DNA of 37,158 bases. Source: an uncultured Paraglaciecola sp. Lineage in GTDB: Bacteria; Pseudomonadota; Gammaproteobacteria; Enterobacterales; Alteromonadaceae. Position numbers and translations under genes: made by a program. The notes beneath the pieces are model-generated. The model saw only the letters and a program-made list of their open reading frames with translations. It was not told the origin of the DNA and made no database searches. The stretch spans positions 1 through 37,158 of the forward strand of contig NZ_CAKZKO010000062.1 of NCBI RefSeq assembly GCF_937123705.1. Direction: 5' to 3'. Numbering within the stretch: the stretch's first letter is position 1; each line of letters begins with the position of its first letter. This document shows, in pieces, positions 1 to 7,494 of this stretch.

Positions 1-77
1 CAGAATACGTATTCTGTGGGTACAGTTGATGTGGTGGAGGTGGGTACAGGTATCAAGTGTGGAGGTGGGTACAGTTG
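1..77. repeat. Left telomere (inverted terminal repeat with read-through of the hairpin tip)
   Basis: Bases 1-16 form the perfect palindrome CAGAATACGTATTCTG, whose centre is between 8 and 9. From base 9 to 77 the sequence is an exact reverse complement of 37126 down to 37058, so the true left end of the linear plasmid is base 9 and bases 1-8 lie on the other side of the hairpin tip. Joined arms would make a 138-bp perfect palindrome, the expected substrate and product of a protelomerase. The central TACGTA is a plausible staggered-cleavage core by analogy with N15 and TelK sites. The identity is firm; the exact cleavage position is inferred. Confidence 0.93.
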
Positions 78-162
78 TAATTTGAAGTGGGTACACTTAC
101 CTTAATTATTGAAGTGGGTACACTTGACAGCTTTTTGATTGTGTATTAATGTTGTGGGTACA
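16..162 (+). repeat. GTGGGTACA iterons across the left telomere and the telN promoter
   Basis: The nonamer GTGGGTACA occurs at 16, 40, 65, 87, 114 and 154, with start-to-start spacing of 24, 25, 22, 27 and 40 bases. The first three lie in the inverted terminal repeat and recur inverted at the right end (37062, 37087, 37111). The copies at 87 and 114 sit in a short dyad, AAGTG-GGTA-CACTT, unlike the telomeric copies, which continue GTTG or GTAT. The copies at 114 and 154 flank the telN promoter. These are good candidates for protelomerase binding sites that would also let TelN repress its own gene; that role is inferred. Confidence 0.8.
124..152 (+). promoter_or_regulatory. Probable telN promoter
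   Basis: A consensus -35 box TTGACA lies at 124-129. A TAATGT -10 candidate follows after 17 bases at 147-152; it is a weak match, and the overlapping TATTAA would give a spacer of only 14. The -35 box directly abuts the iteron at 114-122, and another iteron (154-162) covers the expected start of transcription, a layout that suits autorepression. Confidence 0.5.
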
Positions 163-195
163 GTTAAAGCGCAGCAATTAAACAAGGTGGTTAAC

Positions 196-2172
196 ATGAG
201 TGGTTCATTAGATAAGACTCCCGAGATAGTCAGTAAGATTGTTCATATCCAGGAGGAAGCTGAGAAAAAAGGTAAGAATGCAGGTAAGTACATTACAGAC
301 CGATGTAACAAGATCGCCCGTGATGTACATAGTGATTTAGGTGTAGATGTCGATCCAAAAACAGGAGAGATGCTTTCCGAGCCTAAGTGTTCTTATCGGT
401 GGTACGCCCAAATTATGGAACGGTACCGTGCTGCAGTTAAGGCTCTTGGCTATAAGCATCATGCTATTGAATACCACGTTAACGCCTTTATTCGTAAGTA
501 TCAGGACAAAAGACCGGATATAGTTGATCTGCTAGACCCGTCACTACCAATTGAGACCTTGCGAGACAATTACATCAAGATTCGTTCAGAACTGGTTAGT
601 GGCTCCCAGATGAAACGAGACTTCACTTCGTTGAAGTTTGAGCATCATGCTTTCTATATGTTCAACCCTAAAGGTGCAGTTAAAGACTGGATACGCGACG
701 ACTCAGATAAGAGTTTGCGTGAAAAGCTGAACAATCAAATATTGGTAAATCCAGAATGGGTTAAGCAAACAGCTCACGATCTTTTGGTGAATAAGTCATC
801 TACTTTGTCTGATTTAGCTATTGGTCTTGCTCTGGCTACTGGGCGCCGTGTAACCGAGGTTATGAAGACCGCAAAACTAACTAAAGTTGATGACAAGACG
901 CTAATGTTTGCAGGTCAGCTAAAAACAAAGAATAGACGTCTGTTTGAGGAAGTTGCCCCTTATCGAATCCCTTCTATGGTTGATGCCGATATTGTAGTGA
1001 AAGCCTTGCAGCGCCTGAGAAAGGAGTCAGGAAAGATAGAGTTATCCTTTAAGGATGTACTTGGTCAGGAAGTAAAAGCCAAAATCAAAGGTGGCGATCC
1101 AAAAGACTATTATCACAACCAAGCTGTTCAAAAATACTTCACTAGTACACTTAACCGAGCAATCAGATCATTGCTTGGGGATGGTCGATTTACTTTTAAA
1201 GATACTCGTGCCATGTACACCGAAGTGACCTATGAAGAACATGCCAAAAGCGGTGAAACTCGTTCGGCCTATCGTCACCGCGTTCTTGGCCACAGCTTGA
1301 TTGAAACCCAACTTCACTATGATGCATTCAAAGTTGATAGCTCAATTGAAAAAGTTGCCTATAAAACTGATGGTGACAAGGATATTGATACCAATCAACA
1401 AGAGCACTTGATTGAATACCTGGAGAAAGCTGATACCGCTGTTGAGATGTATCTTCGGGCGCCAAAGGTAGCCATCATGCATGAATGGCTGAAAGATGAA
1501 GTGAAAAACGGCTTGCAGCTTGATCAAATTACTCCGTCATATATTCGCAGGCACTGCTTAATTGATGGTAAGCAGTTGAACCTGAACACCATCAAAAAAT
1601 ACGTTGATGAGTTCATCAAGCTTAGTGAATACGAACCTCCGAAGAAAAAAGCTAAAAAACCGGATGGTAAAAAAGCTCGTGAACGTTTCGAGATTGAAGA
1701 GCGCCTTGAAGCGATTGAAGAACGTCAGGAAGAGATCACCAATGACCAGGATGAACTGGACGATGAGCTTGAATCGCTAAAAGAGCGAATGCGTGAAATC
1801 AAGGAAGAGAAGCAAGAGCTGGAGTCGGAACACGAAGAACTTGAATGGGAAGAATCTGAACTTCGTGAACGTCTCGAAGAACTGGAAGATGAGCCTGATG
1901 ACGAAGACGATGACAGTGGTACTGATGTCGAACCTGAATCAGAAGAAGATAGTGAAGAACATACTGAAAATCAGGAGCAAGATGAAAAGCTTGATGCTGG
2001 TGGAGTGCCGTGGCCTGATGTCAAAGATATAAAGGTCTCGACAAGAAAAGATGGTAAGGGTTACTGGGCGAAAGCCATCGTGAATGATCATGTTTTCGAA
2101 GTGTGGTGTGCCGGTGCTCGTGGTGGTGCTATCAAGTCTCTCAAAGACAGTTACAAGAAACAGACAAGCTAA
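196..2172 (+). CDS. telN: Protelomerase (telomere resolvase)
   Basis: A 658-residue tyrosine-recombinase-like enzyme that cuts the replicated telomere palindrome and reseals it as hairpins. Catalytic landmarks visible: R218 in TGRR, lysines at 243-245, R338 in DTRA, H366 in LGH and the nucleophile candidate Y375 nine residues later, the same H-to-Y spacing I recall for Klebsiella TelK. Beyond the core (about residue 490 on) comes a long charged coiled coil, then a very acidic stretch, then a small C-terminal domain rich in aromatic residues. ATG 196 was chosen because AAGGTGG precedes it by five bases; an upstream TTG (139) would translate through an iteron. It lies next to the left telomere, as in N15, and is followed by a strong terminator. 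Confidence 0.95.
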   Translation: MSGSLDKTPEIVSKIVHIQEEAEKKGKNAGKYITDRCNKIARDVHSDLGVDVDPKTGEMLSEPKCSYRWYAQIMERYRAAVKALGYKHHAIEYHVNAFIRKYQDKRPDIVDLLDPSLPIETLRDNYIKIRSELVSGSQMKRDFTSLKFEHHAFYMFNPKGAVKDWIRDDSDKSLREKLNNQILVNPEWVKQTAHDLLVNKSSTLSDLAIGLALATGRRVTEVMKTAKLTKVDDKTLMFAGQLKTKNRRLFEEVAPYRIPSMVDADIVVKALQRLRKESGKIELSFKDVLGQEVKAKIKGGDPKDYYHNQAVQKYFTSTLNRAIRSLLGDGRFTFKDTRAMYTEVTYEEHAKSGETRSAYRHRVLGHSLIETQLHYDAFKVDSSIEKVAYKTDGDKDIDTNQQEHLIEYLEKADTAVEMYLRAPKVAIMHEWLKDEVKNGLQLDQITPSYIRRHCLIDGKQLNLNTIKKYVDEFIKLSEYEPPKKKAKKPDGKKARERFEIEERLEAIEERQEEITNDQDELDDELESLKERMREIKEEKQELESEHEELEWEESELRERLEELEDEPDDEDDDSGTDVEPESEEDSEEHTENQEQDEKLDAGGVPWPDVKDIKVSTRKDGKGYWAKAIVNDHVFEVWCAGARGGAIKSLKDSYKKQTS

Positions 2173-2176
2173 CGAT

Positions 2177-2206
2177 AACCCCCTCAAATAGAGGGGGTTT
2201 TCTTTA
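2177..2206 (+). terminator. Intrinsic terminator after telN
   Basis: Nine-base-pair stem (2177-2185 with 2191-2199), loop AAATA, followed by a T-rich tail. It starts five bases after the telN stop codon. Confidence 0.9.
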
Positions 2207-2339
2207 TATATAATACTGTTATTATATACAGGTGGTTGCGGTTGACTGCTTGCTCAATCGCTTACACTTTCATCAGCGTGAAAATCATAAGGAGAAAACA
2301 TGACTAGAGGTATATGAATGAAACCCGTAGGAAATGTAG

Positions 2340-2504
2340 ATGAAAAAGACGTTGATGCAGCAGCAAGTGAAACAATGCGTACAAGACTTAGTAAAGACTC
2401 AGGAAAGGCTTTCCCCTGAAGCTAAACGACTAAGTGATCAGGAAGTAAAGGAGATTCGCTCCTTACTGCATGAAGCCGCTGACCTCATCCAGATGCTAGC
2501 ATGA
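2340..2504 (+). CDS. Small hypothetical protein (54 aa)
   Basis: ATG 2340 to TGA 2502-2504, preceded by AGGAA six bases upstream. A stop codon sits immediately before the ATG in frame, so the start is fixed. The product is helical in appearance, rich in Gln, Lys, Glu and Leu, with no cysteine motif or membrane segment (one Cys near residue 13). Upstream at 2289-2294 a good AAGGAG precedes tiny overlapping frames (five residues from 2300; 33 residues from 2318), so this region may hold a short leader cistron. A terminator follows directly. I do not recognise a family. It lies between telN and repA, where relatives keep regulatory small proteins. Confidence 0.55.
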   Translation: MKKTLMQQQVKQCVQDLVKTQERLSPEAKRLSDQEVKEIRSLLHEAADLIQMLA

Positions 2505-2506
2505 TA

Positions 2507-2529
2507 AAGAGCCCCTACTTGGGGCTTTT
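2507..2529. terminator. Bidirectional terminator between convergent small genes
   Basis: Stem AGCCCC (2510-2515) with GGGGCT (2521-2526), loop TACTT, flanked by an A run on the left and a T run on the right, so it can act in both directions. It separates the 54-aa gene from the convergent XRE gene, whose stop codon lies inside the hairpin. Confidence 0.85.
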
Positions 2530-2847
2530 TTTAATGGCATCAGCCAAAGACATTAAGAACTGAACCAGCACTTCCCTTACCTGGAGTGGTAACAACTTAG
2601 CTGCACTGGCTACATCATCCGCTTTCGTAAATTCATGGCTCAATAACGCCACGCTAACATCCATATCAGAAAGTTCTAAAGCATCGAGAATTCTTCTGTA
2701 CTGGCCAAGCTTCATATCGGTCTCACCGGACTCCATTCTCTGGATAGTTCGGTAACTCAATCCCGTATAACCCGCTAAATCCTTTTGAGTCATACCCTTA
2801 GCTTCTCTGCAGTGCCGTAACACTGAAACAATCGGATCATATTTCAT
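2515..2847 (-). CDS. XRE-family helix-turn-helix transcription factor
   Basis: A 110-residue protein with a Cro/CI-type helix-turn-helix at about residues 7-58: the MTQKDLAGYTGLS segment gives helices 2-3, followed by RTIQRMESGE. The C-terminal 45 residues have no S24 peptidase, so this is not an SOS-cleavable repressor. An upstream ATG at 2913 would add 22 residues; neither start has a clear ribosome binding site, and I prefer 2847 because the recognisable domain begins there. The gene is divergent from the small gene at 3103 across about 255 bp. Its place between telN and repA, apart from the cI/cro immunity region, makes it a candidate sensory or inducing regulator (inference). Confidence 0.82.
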   Translation of the reverse strand: MKYDPIVSVLRHCREAKGMTQKDLAGYTGLSYRTIQRMESGETDMKLGQYRRILDALELSDMDVSVALLSHEFTKADDVASAAKLLPLQVREVLVQFLMSLADAIKKSPK

Positions 2848-3062
2848 ATAAATACACGTCACTTCTGTCGCTAATTTTAATAGTTCACGCCAGTTCTGAC
2901 GTCTTGCGTGCATGTATCAGTTTTTTATCTGATTTTTCGGTTTATGCTCCAAGTTTCAATAAGCGTGCCAAATAGAGTGCGTTAAAAAAATGTTATGAAT
3001 TATTGACGTATAGAAGAGTGCAAAGAAAAAGTTGGTAGGTTTTTTATATTGCGAACACATTT

Positions 3063-3077
3063 TGCAAATGATTTGCA
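3063..3077. promoter_or_regulatory. Operator-like inverted repeat upstream of the 56-aa gene
   Basis: The perfect dyad TGCAAAT-G-ATTTGCA (7+1+7) lies 25 bases before the start codon at 3103, in the divergent region shared with the XRE gene. Such a short odd-spaced dyad is typical of a dimeric HTH binding site. No convincing -35/-10 pair is visible near it (a TATATT at 3045-3050 lacks a -35), which would suit an activator-dependent promoter. Confidence 0.5.
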
Positions 3078-3102
3078 TATTGACGTTCGCCATGGAGTTG
3101 GA

Positions 3103-3273
3103 ATGCACCAAAATAAAAACGATAAGCGAAGCCAGGCGTTAGTTCTTATGTTGCAACTAAAGGACGCTAGGGAAAAATTAAGGAACCAGGTAGCCAAAGA
3201 CCATCACATTAATGACGATTTATTGGCCCTGTTACATGATGCGGAGGATATGCTCGAAATATTGATACAGTGA
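3103..3273 (+). CDS. Small protein (56 aa) divergent from the XRE regulator
   Basis: ATG 3103 with GGAG five bases upstream (3094-3097); a TTG start at 3049 is possible but has no ribosome binding site. The product has a basic N-terminus (HQNKNDKRSQ), a central amphipathic helix and a Leu/Asp/Glu-rich C-terminus (DDLLALLHDAEDMLEIL), so it looks like a small soluble helical protein made to contact another protein. I know no family for it. By position and gene orientation it resembles the small antirepressors (Qtip in VP882, and the Smp proteins of other linear plasmid phages) that a neighbouring transcription factor switches on to inactivate CI. Function is inferred from context only. Confidence 0.65.
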   Translation: MHQNKNDKRSQALVLMLQLKDAREKLRNQVAKDHHINDDLLALLHDAEDMLEILIQ

Positions 3274-3325
3274 ACCCTCAGCCAATGCGCTGATTCATGG
3301 AAGATGGTAGTTTTGGCGGTTTCTT

Positions 3326-6300
3326 TTACGATTTTCCGTAAAGGTGACCATAGTCAGATAAGAAATTCTTATTGATCTTATCCGCTAAACCACTAATTGA
3401 GACGTCACCTTTGTCTACACCGTCCAGAACTGCCTCCCATTGGCCCCCATTGAATAGATTTTTCGCGTATTCCATCGGGATACGCAGTCCATTCAGTGAT
3501 GATTTAAGAAGACTTACCCAGCGTGAAGCCTTGTCTTGCTTGGTTTCCGGTTGATCCTCGTTTTTCACGTTATGTATATAATTAACAGGAGAAACGTGGA
3601 TCACCTCACCACCCAGTAATTCAACTTTCAGGGCGGTTACGCTGGCTTGTTGGCGGCGGGTATGAATGCCGGACATTAGCGCCCAGCTGTCAGATTTGAT
3701 GCCGTAGCGGAGGCGGCTGTCAGATTCAGCATTCTTGCGGCCCAGTTGCACTTTCTCAACCTTTAAGCCTAATACAGCTAGTAATCCATCCATAAAACCT
3801 TTCAGTGACTTCTTGCGGCTTACAGGGTCGATATAGCCGCCAAGCTTAGCCCAGTTGTTGAAGAAGTGGATGTTGTCACCACTAGTGATGTGATCCATTG
3901 CTTCTTGTAGTTTCTCTGGTGTCACATAGCCTTCACCAGTTTTAAGGTTTAGACCAGTGATCTCAAAGAAGTCACGAAGTACACGTTGACGTTTTAGGAA
4001 GTAATGACGGTCAGTTGGCTGAACACCATAGCTTTTTTCAGTGTCATCCAGCTGGCGTAAGTCACTTGGTTTAGCCTGCAGCAATTCAAAGTTGTTTGCT
4101 TTGCGAATACCGCCCTGGCGAAGGAAGTTAACCGAGTCTTCATTGACTTCCATTTGAAGCTGATTTTCGATGTCATAACGATTTAAGCGTGCTTTTTCTT
4201 CAACACTAATAGTTTGCTTGTTTTTTAGATCGTCATACTCAGGCTTATCTGGTGTGGTTTGGTCTAAATGGCGTGCCATTTCTTGAGCCTTCACGAGCTC
4301 ACGAGCCGCTTCTTTCTCAGACTTACCTTTCTCAATATCTAGGTCAGACACATCCAAACGGCTTACCTTGTAACCCTCATCACACATGATGCAAATTAGG
4401 TTGCTAGCAAAATCATTCTTAGCTGCGTTTTCTTGAGTGCTGAGCTCGATGCGGAAACGGTCGAATTGCTGATCGTCAGTAGACACTTCAATTAGACCAG
4501 TATCTTTATTTAAGTTGATGTTCAGTTGGTTATCGTTAGCCAGTAACAAACCAAGCCACATATTAATAACGGATTCTTCGCGCTTGTTATGCATTGTTGC
4601 TAGGCCAATGATGAAATCACGGGCATTACGGTCACGGTGCATCATCTGCAGTGCATCTGATGGGGCAACCACGCCACGGAATAAACCGTAATGGCGAGTA
4701 AAGTGCTTGGTTTCCAGTGATACACCTGATGAGATTGCTGGAGAGTAGATCAAGTAATCATATTTTAGCTGTTCTACATCTGGCTTATCACAGAACGCTT
4801 CGGCTTCTTTGCTCGTTACCTTTTCAGTAGCGTTAATCAACAAGCCTTTTTTGTTTGGGTGTAGCTCTTTCATTCGAGCAAATAGGTTTTCAGCTTCGTT
4901 TGATGAATCAGTAGCAACAAGAACGCGCTGCCCAGCTGCCAGATCATCAAGAGCTTTTTGGAATACTGAATCAGAGTCAGCATATTTTACATTGATGTAG
5001 CTGCTGTCTGAATCTAGCTCAACAACGTGGATTTGTTCTGGTGGTAAACCCTGCTCTGCTCGTTTCGCATTGCGTTTATGTAGGGCAAGTTCGCAGAACT
5101 CAACCAACGTATCATTGGCATCAGCATCAGCAAGTAATACTTGGTTCTTGGTGTTCACCATCATATCGATCAAGCGATTGAATACGGCAACAGGGTAAGC
5201 AATTGCACCACCACAAGTGATGTGGCGTAGCGTTTGACACGCTTCATCTACAAACAAGGCATCAAGGTCATTCAGAATTGGATTGAATTTCCCCTTTAGG
5301 CAGCTGTTAATACAACACGCTAATTTAGTCGCATATTGAGCCATCACGTTGATCATATCATCCTGATAGTTCAGAACTGGTGAACGTGTGTCTGGGATTA
5401 AGTTGCCAGCGTTATCTGTTAGCTGTGGTTTATTCTTGTTGATTGTGGCTTCAGCACCACCGATAAGTGATACACGGTGAGCAAAGAAAGCTGTTTTGTC
5501 CATGGCCCACATTCCAGGAGTGATTAGCTCCTTGGTTTTACCAGAACCTTTACCTGCACGAACGACAACGAAACCGTTTAGGCTTTGGATGTGTTCACGA
5601 ACCTTGGCATCAATGCGGGTTTGATTGTAATGAGTGTAAGTAATGTGCTCAGGGCGTACTTTTTTATCTGTGATGCGAGAAGAAAAAGAACGTGGAGCCT
5701 GAGCTGAACGAACTTTTGCACGCCATGTTTTTTCAATGTGACGCTTCACACCAGTTAGGTCATAACGGCCTTTGGCATGTTCTAGAGAAAGACGGATCAT
5801 ATTAATCACATCTCTCGGAGTGTATTTAGGGAACATAGCCATACCTGCATTCGCTGCAGCCTTAGCCATTTTTGAGATTTCAGCTTTTTCATGGCTGATG
5901 TATGCGAGTTTGGTTAGTGCGTTCTCAAATAGGTCACCATCCAGTTTGACAGTGGCAGCTTTACTTTTCAGTTGCTTCAGTACTTCACGAAGACCAGCGT
6001 GAATATGTAAGTCATTCCAGTCCGTTGGTTGGTATGCAGGATCCACTTTATCGAATGATGGAGCTACTGACTTAATGCCGTCATAGGTGCCTAACAATTC
6101 AAAGGCAATCAGCATACCTTTATTGCCTTTACCCTGTTTGCACTTCCATAAGTCGTTATCTGCAGCATCAACCAAATCAAGGTGTGGGCGGGTGCGCTTG
6201 TAATCCGCAATAACTTTTAGTTTGTTACCAGCATCGATAGCAACGATGACAGCAACATTGCGGTGAATTGATTGCCAAGCCTTGAAGATGGATGCGCCGG

Positions 6301-7105
6301 TTGCAAAACCTTCCACAACATAAACAAGCTCTGCAGTGTTCAAATTACCGATAACAAGATGAGCGCCATCTTTGGCCATACCCCAAGTGAAATCTTTATT
6401 TGTTGTAGAACCGTCTTGTTTTGTGATGTGGCGGTCATAGATACGCTGAACACCAACAGCTTGGCCATCAACGTTTTGAAGTAGTAAAGAAATGAAGTTT
6501 CCGTGCTTGTCTGAACCAGAACGAGCATCAACAATATTCAGAATATCTTCGATTTTTTTCTTTGCTGCATATACGAAAGAACCAGCTACTGGTAGCTGGC
6601 GGTGTTGGGAAAGTTCTTTTTGTACGTGAGCCGCTTTGCGCGCCTCTTCTCTTTCCTGCTCGGCGCGTGCGGCTTCTTGCTTGCGGGCTCTGTCTTTCTC
6701 CCGTTCTGCTTTCTTCGCCTTCCAGGTATCAACCTCGGCACTTGCAAAGTGATTGTCTTTCTCATCACGGTATAGCTCAACCAGCATCATGAAACCGTTG
6801 ATAACAACAGAGTCACCAGCACCACCCTTGTTCTTTAGGGTGATAAGTGGGTATGTGATGCCGTCTTTGTGCTCCATGCTGGCATAGATACCAACAGAGT
6901 TTTTGAAGCCTTTTAGAAGGTGTTTGCCAGTTGCATTGACTTTACCTGCAGCGCCATTTTGCCAAGTGATGCGGTCAGCAATCTTAGCCCAATCAACACC
7001 GATAGAGGCTGCATCGCTAGAAATATCAGATAGAAAGTAATCGTACAGGTCATAGCCGCTGTTGAAGCGGTCACGATAGAAGCTGAGTAGTGGCGAGTTG
7101 TTCAT
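3326..7105 (-). CDS. repA: Multidomain replication protein RepA (primase-helicase)
   Basis: A 1259-residue protein, close to the about 1320 residues of N15 RepA, which alone suffices for replication initiation, priming and unwinding. Visible: Toprim-type primase motifs with E265 (VVEGFATG) and the acidic D316-N317-D318 (AADND); a Walker A GKGSGKT with K523; a Walker B VDEA with D620-E621; then an SSGVSLE motif and an arginine-rich RDRNARD segment, typical of superfamily 2-like origin helicases. An N-terminal stretch (about residues 130-165) is a charged coiled coil. ATG 7105 has AGGA six bases upstream. It is preceded by a long structured leader and lies downstream of cI on the same strand. 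By analogy with N15 the origin may lie inside the gene; I could not locate it. Confidence 0.93.
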   Translation of the reverse strand: MNNSPLLSFYRDRFNSGYDLYDYFLSDISSDAASIGVDWAKIADRITWQNGAAGKVNATGKHLLKGFKNSVGIYASMEHKDGITYPLITLKNKGGAGDSVVINGFMMLVELYRDEKDNHFASAEVDTWKAKKAEREKDRARKQEAARAEQEREEARKAAHVQKELSQHRQLPVAGSFVYAAKKKIEDILNIVDARSGSDKHGNFISLLLQNVDGQAVGVQRIYDRHITKQDGSTTNKDFTWGMAKDGAHLVIGNLNTAELVYVVEGFATGASIFKAWQSIHRNVAVIVAIDAGNKLKVIADYKRTRPHLDLVDAADNDLWKCKQGKGNKGMLIAFELLGTYDGIKSVAPSFDKVDPAYQPTDWNDLHIHAGLREVLKQLKSKAATVKLDGDLFENALTKLAYISHEKAEISKMAKAAANAGMAMFPKYTPRDVINMIRLSLEHAKGRYDLTGVKRHIEKTWRAKVRSAQAPRSFSSRITDKKVRPEHITYTHYNQTRIDAKVREHIQSLNGFVVVRAGKGSGKTKELITPGMWAMDKTAFFAHRVSLIGGAEATINKNKPQLTDNAGNLIPDTRSPVLNYQDDMINVMAQYATKLACCINSCLKGKFNPILNDLDALFVDEACQTLRHITCGGAIAYPVAVFNRLIDMMVNTKNQVLLADADANDTLVEFCELALHKRNAKRAEQGLPPEQIHVVELDSDSSYINVKYADSDSVFQKALDDLAAGQRVLVATDSSNEAENLFARMKELHPNKKGLLINATEKVTSKEAEAFCDKPDVEQLKYDYLIYSPAISSGVSLETKHFTRHYGLFRGVVAPSDALQMMHRDRNARDFIIGLATMHNKREESVINMWLGLLLANDNQLNINLNKDTGLIEVSTDDQQFDRFRIELSTQENAAKNDFASNLICIMCDEGYKVSRLDVSDLDIEKGKSEKEAARELVKAQEMARHLDQTTPDKPEYDDLKNKQTISVEEKARLNRYDIENQLQMEVNEDSVNFLRQGGIRKANNFELLQAKPSDLRQLDDTEKSYGVQPTDRHYFLKRQRVLRDFFEITGLNLKTGEGYVTPEKLQEAMDHITSGDNIHFFNNWAKLGGYIDPVSRKKSLKGFMDGLLAVLGLKVEKVQLGRKNAESDSRLRYGIKSDSWALMSGIHTRRQQASVTALKVELLGGEVIHVSPVNYIHNVKNEDQPETKQDKASRWVSLLKSSLNGLRIPMEYAKNLFNGGQWEAVLDGVDKGDVSISGLADKINKNFLSDYGHLYGKS

Positions 7106-7120
7106 CAATGTTCCTGCGTT

Positions 7121-7154
7121 TCAATTTGTACAAAAATACATTTCAACAAATGTA
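7121..7154. promoter_or_regulatory. Tandem operator-like palindromes upstream of repA
   Basis: The dyad TACATTT-CAAC-AAATGTA (7137-7154) has exactly the same 7-bp arms as the palindrome in the parA promoter. A second, weaker copy (7121-7138, around TTTGTACAAA, 14 of 18 matches) abuts it. Both lie 16-50 bases before the repA start, so a bound protein would block initiation. On the minus strand a TTGTCA -35 candidate lies at the outer edge. Confidence 0.65.
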
Positions 7155-7188
7155 TAAATTGACAAACGAACAAAAAACCATTGAGGAA

Positions 7189-7352
7189 TTCCAAGAATCT
7201 GACTAAACTACCCATTGCCGTTACAGTTTGTTCTATTACGTCAGAACTTTGTTTTTTTGGGTAGTAGAGTCAGATTGTTCTCACCAGTTTGCCGACTGGT
7301 TTTCAATACTGTTACTTGTTTGCCGCAAGTTAGTATTGTTCGATTCTTGGAA
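7189..7352. ncRNA. Candidate structured RNA in the cI-repA intergenic region
   Basis: An 11-bp perfect pairing (7189-7199 with 7342-7352) encloses three further hairpins: A, 7196-7214 with 7258-7276 (17 of 19 pairs; its outer bases compete with the closing stem); B, 7283-7300 (ACCAGT/ACTGGT); and C, 7304-7310 with 7332-7338 plus 7314-7318 with 7326-7330. The loops of B and C both read TTTGCCG, and the loop of A also has TTGCCG (7215-7220). A weak hairpin with T run (7351-7367) and a strong one (7401-7433) end plus-strand transcription. It is either a counter-transcribed RNA to the repA leader (plus) or a folded leader (minus). Strand and function are inferred. Confidence 0.5.
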
Positions 7353-7400
7353 AACCTTTGGTTTTTTATGCGAATACAATTCAACGTTGTTGAATCTGGA

Positions 7401-7433
7401 GCCTCACCCTCGGGTGGGGCTTTTCACTTTTTA
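7401..7433 (+). terminator. Plus-strand intrinsic terminator between the RNA element and cI
   Basis: Stem GCCTCAC with GTGGGGC (one G-T pair), extended into the loop, followed by TTTTCACTTTTT. There is no T run on the minus side, so it should stop only rightward transcripts that arise inside 7110-7400, where no protein gene is visible. That implies a short plus-strand RNA antisense to the repA leader. Confidence 0.75.
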
Positions 7434-7494
7434 ACCAGCTGTTAAGCTTGTGCGAATAAGAATAACCGATCTTCGGAAATATGGAAAGTACAGA

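Noticed and set aside
1..40. Direct terminal repeat shared with 37119-37158 as a virion-type redundancy
   Set aside because: It spans the telomere palindrome centre and is explained by contig overlap or hairpin read-through; packaging redundancy would not be centred on the resolution site.
139..195. Protelomerase starting at TTG 139
   Set aside because: It would encode an iteron within the protein, and AAGGTGG clearly serves ATG 196.
3058..3072. Sixth copy of the TACATTT-N4-AAATGTA palindrome (ACATTTTGCAAATGA) before the 56-aa gene
   Set aside because: Its spacing is N3, not N4, and it is better explained by the overlapping perfect dyad at 3063-3077.
7215..7445. Open frames on the plus strand within the repA leader (about 70-76 codons)
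   Set aside because: They lack ribosome binding sites, are rich in rare residue runs, and coincide with the inverted repeats and the terminator, so the region is better read as RNA.
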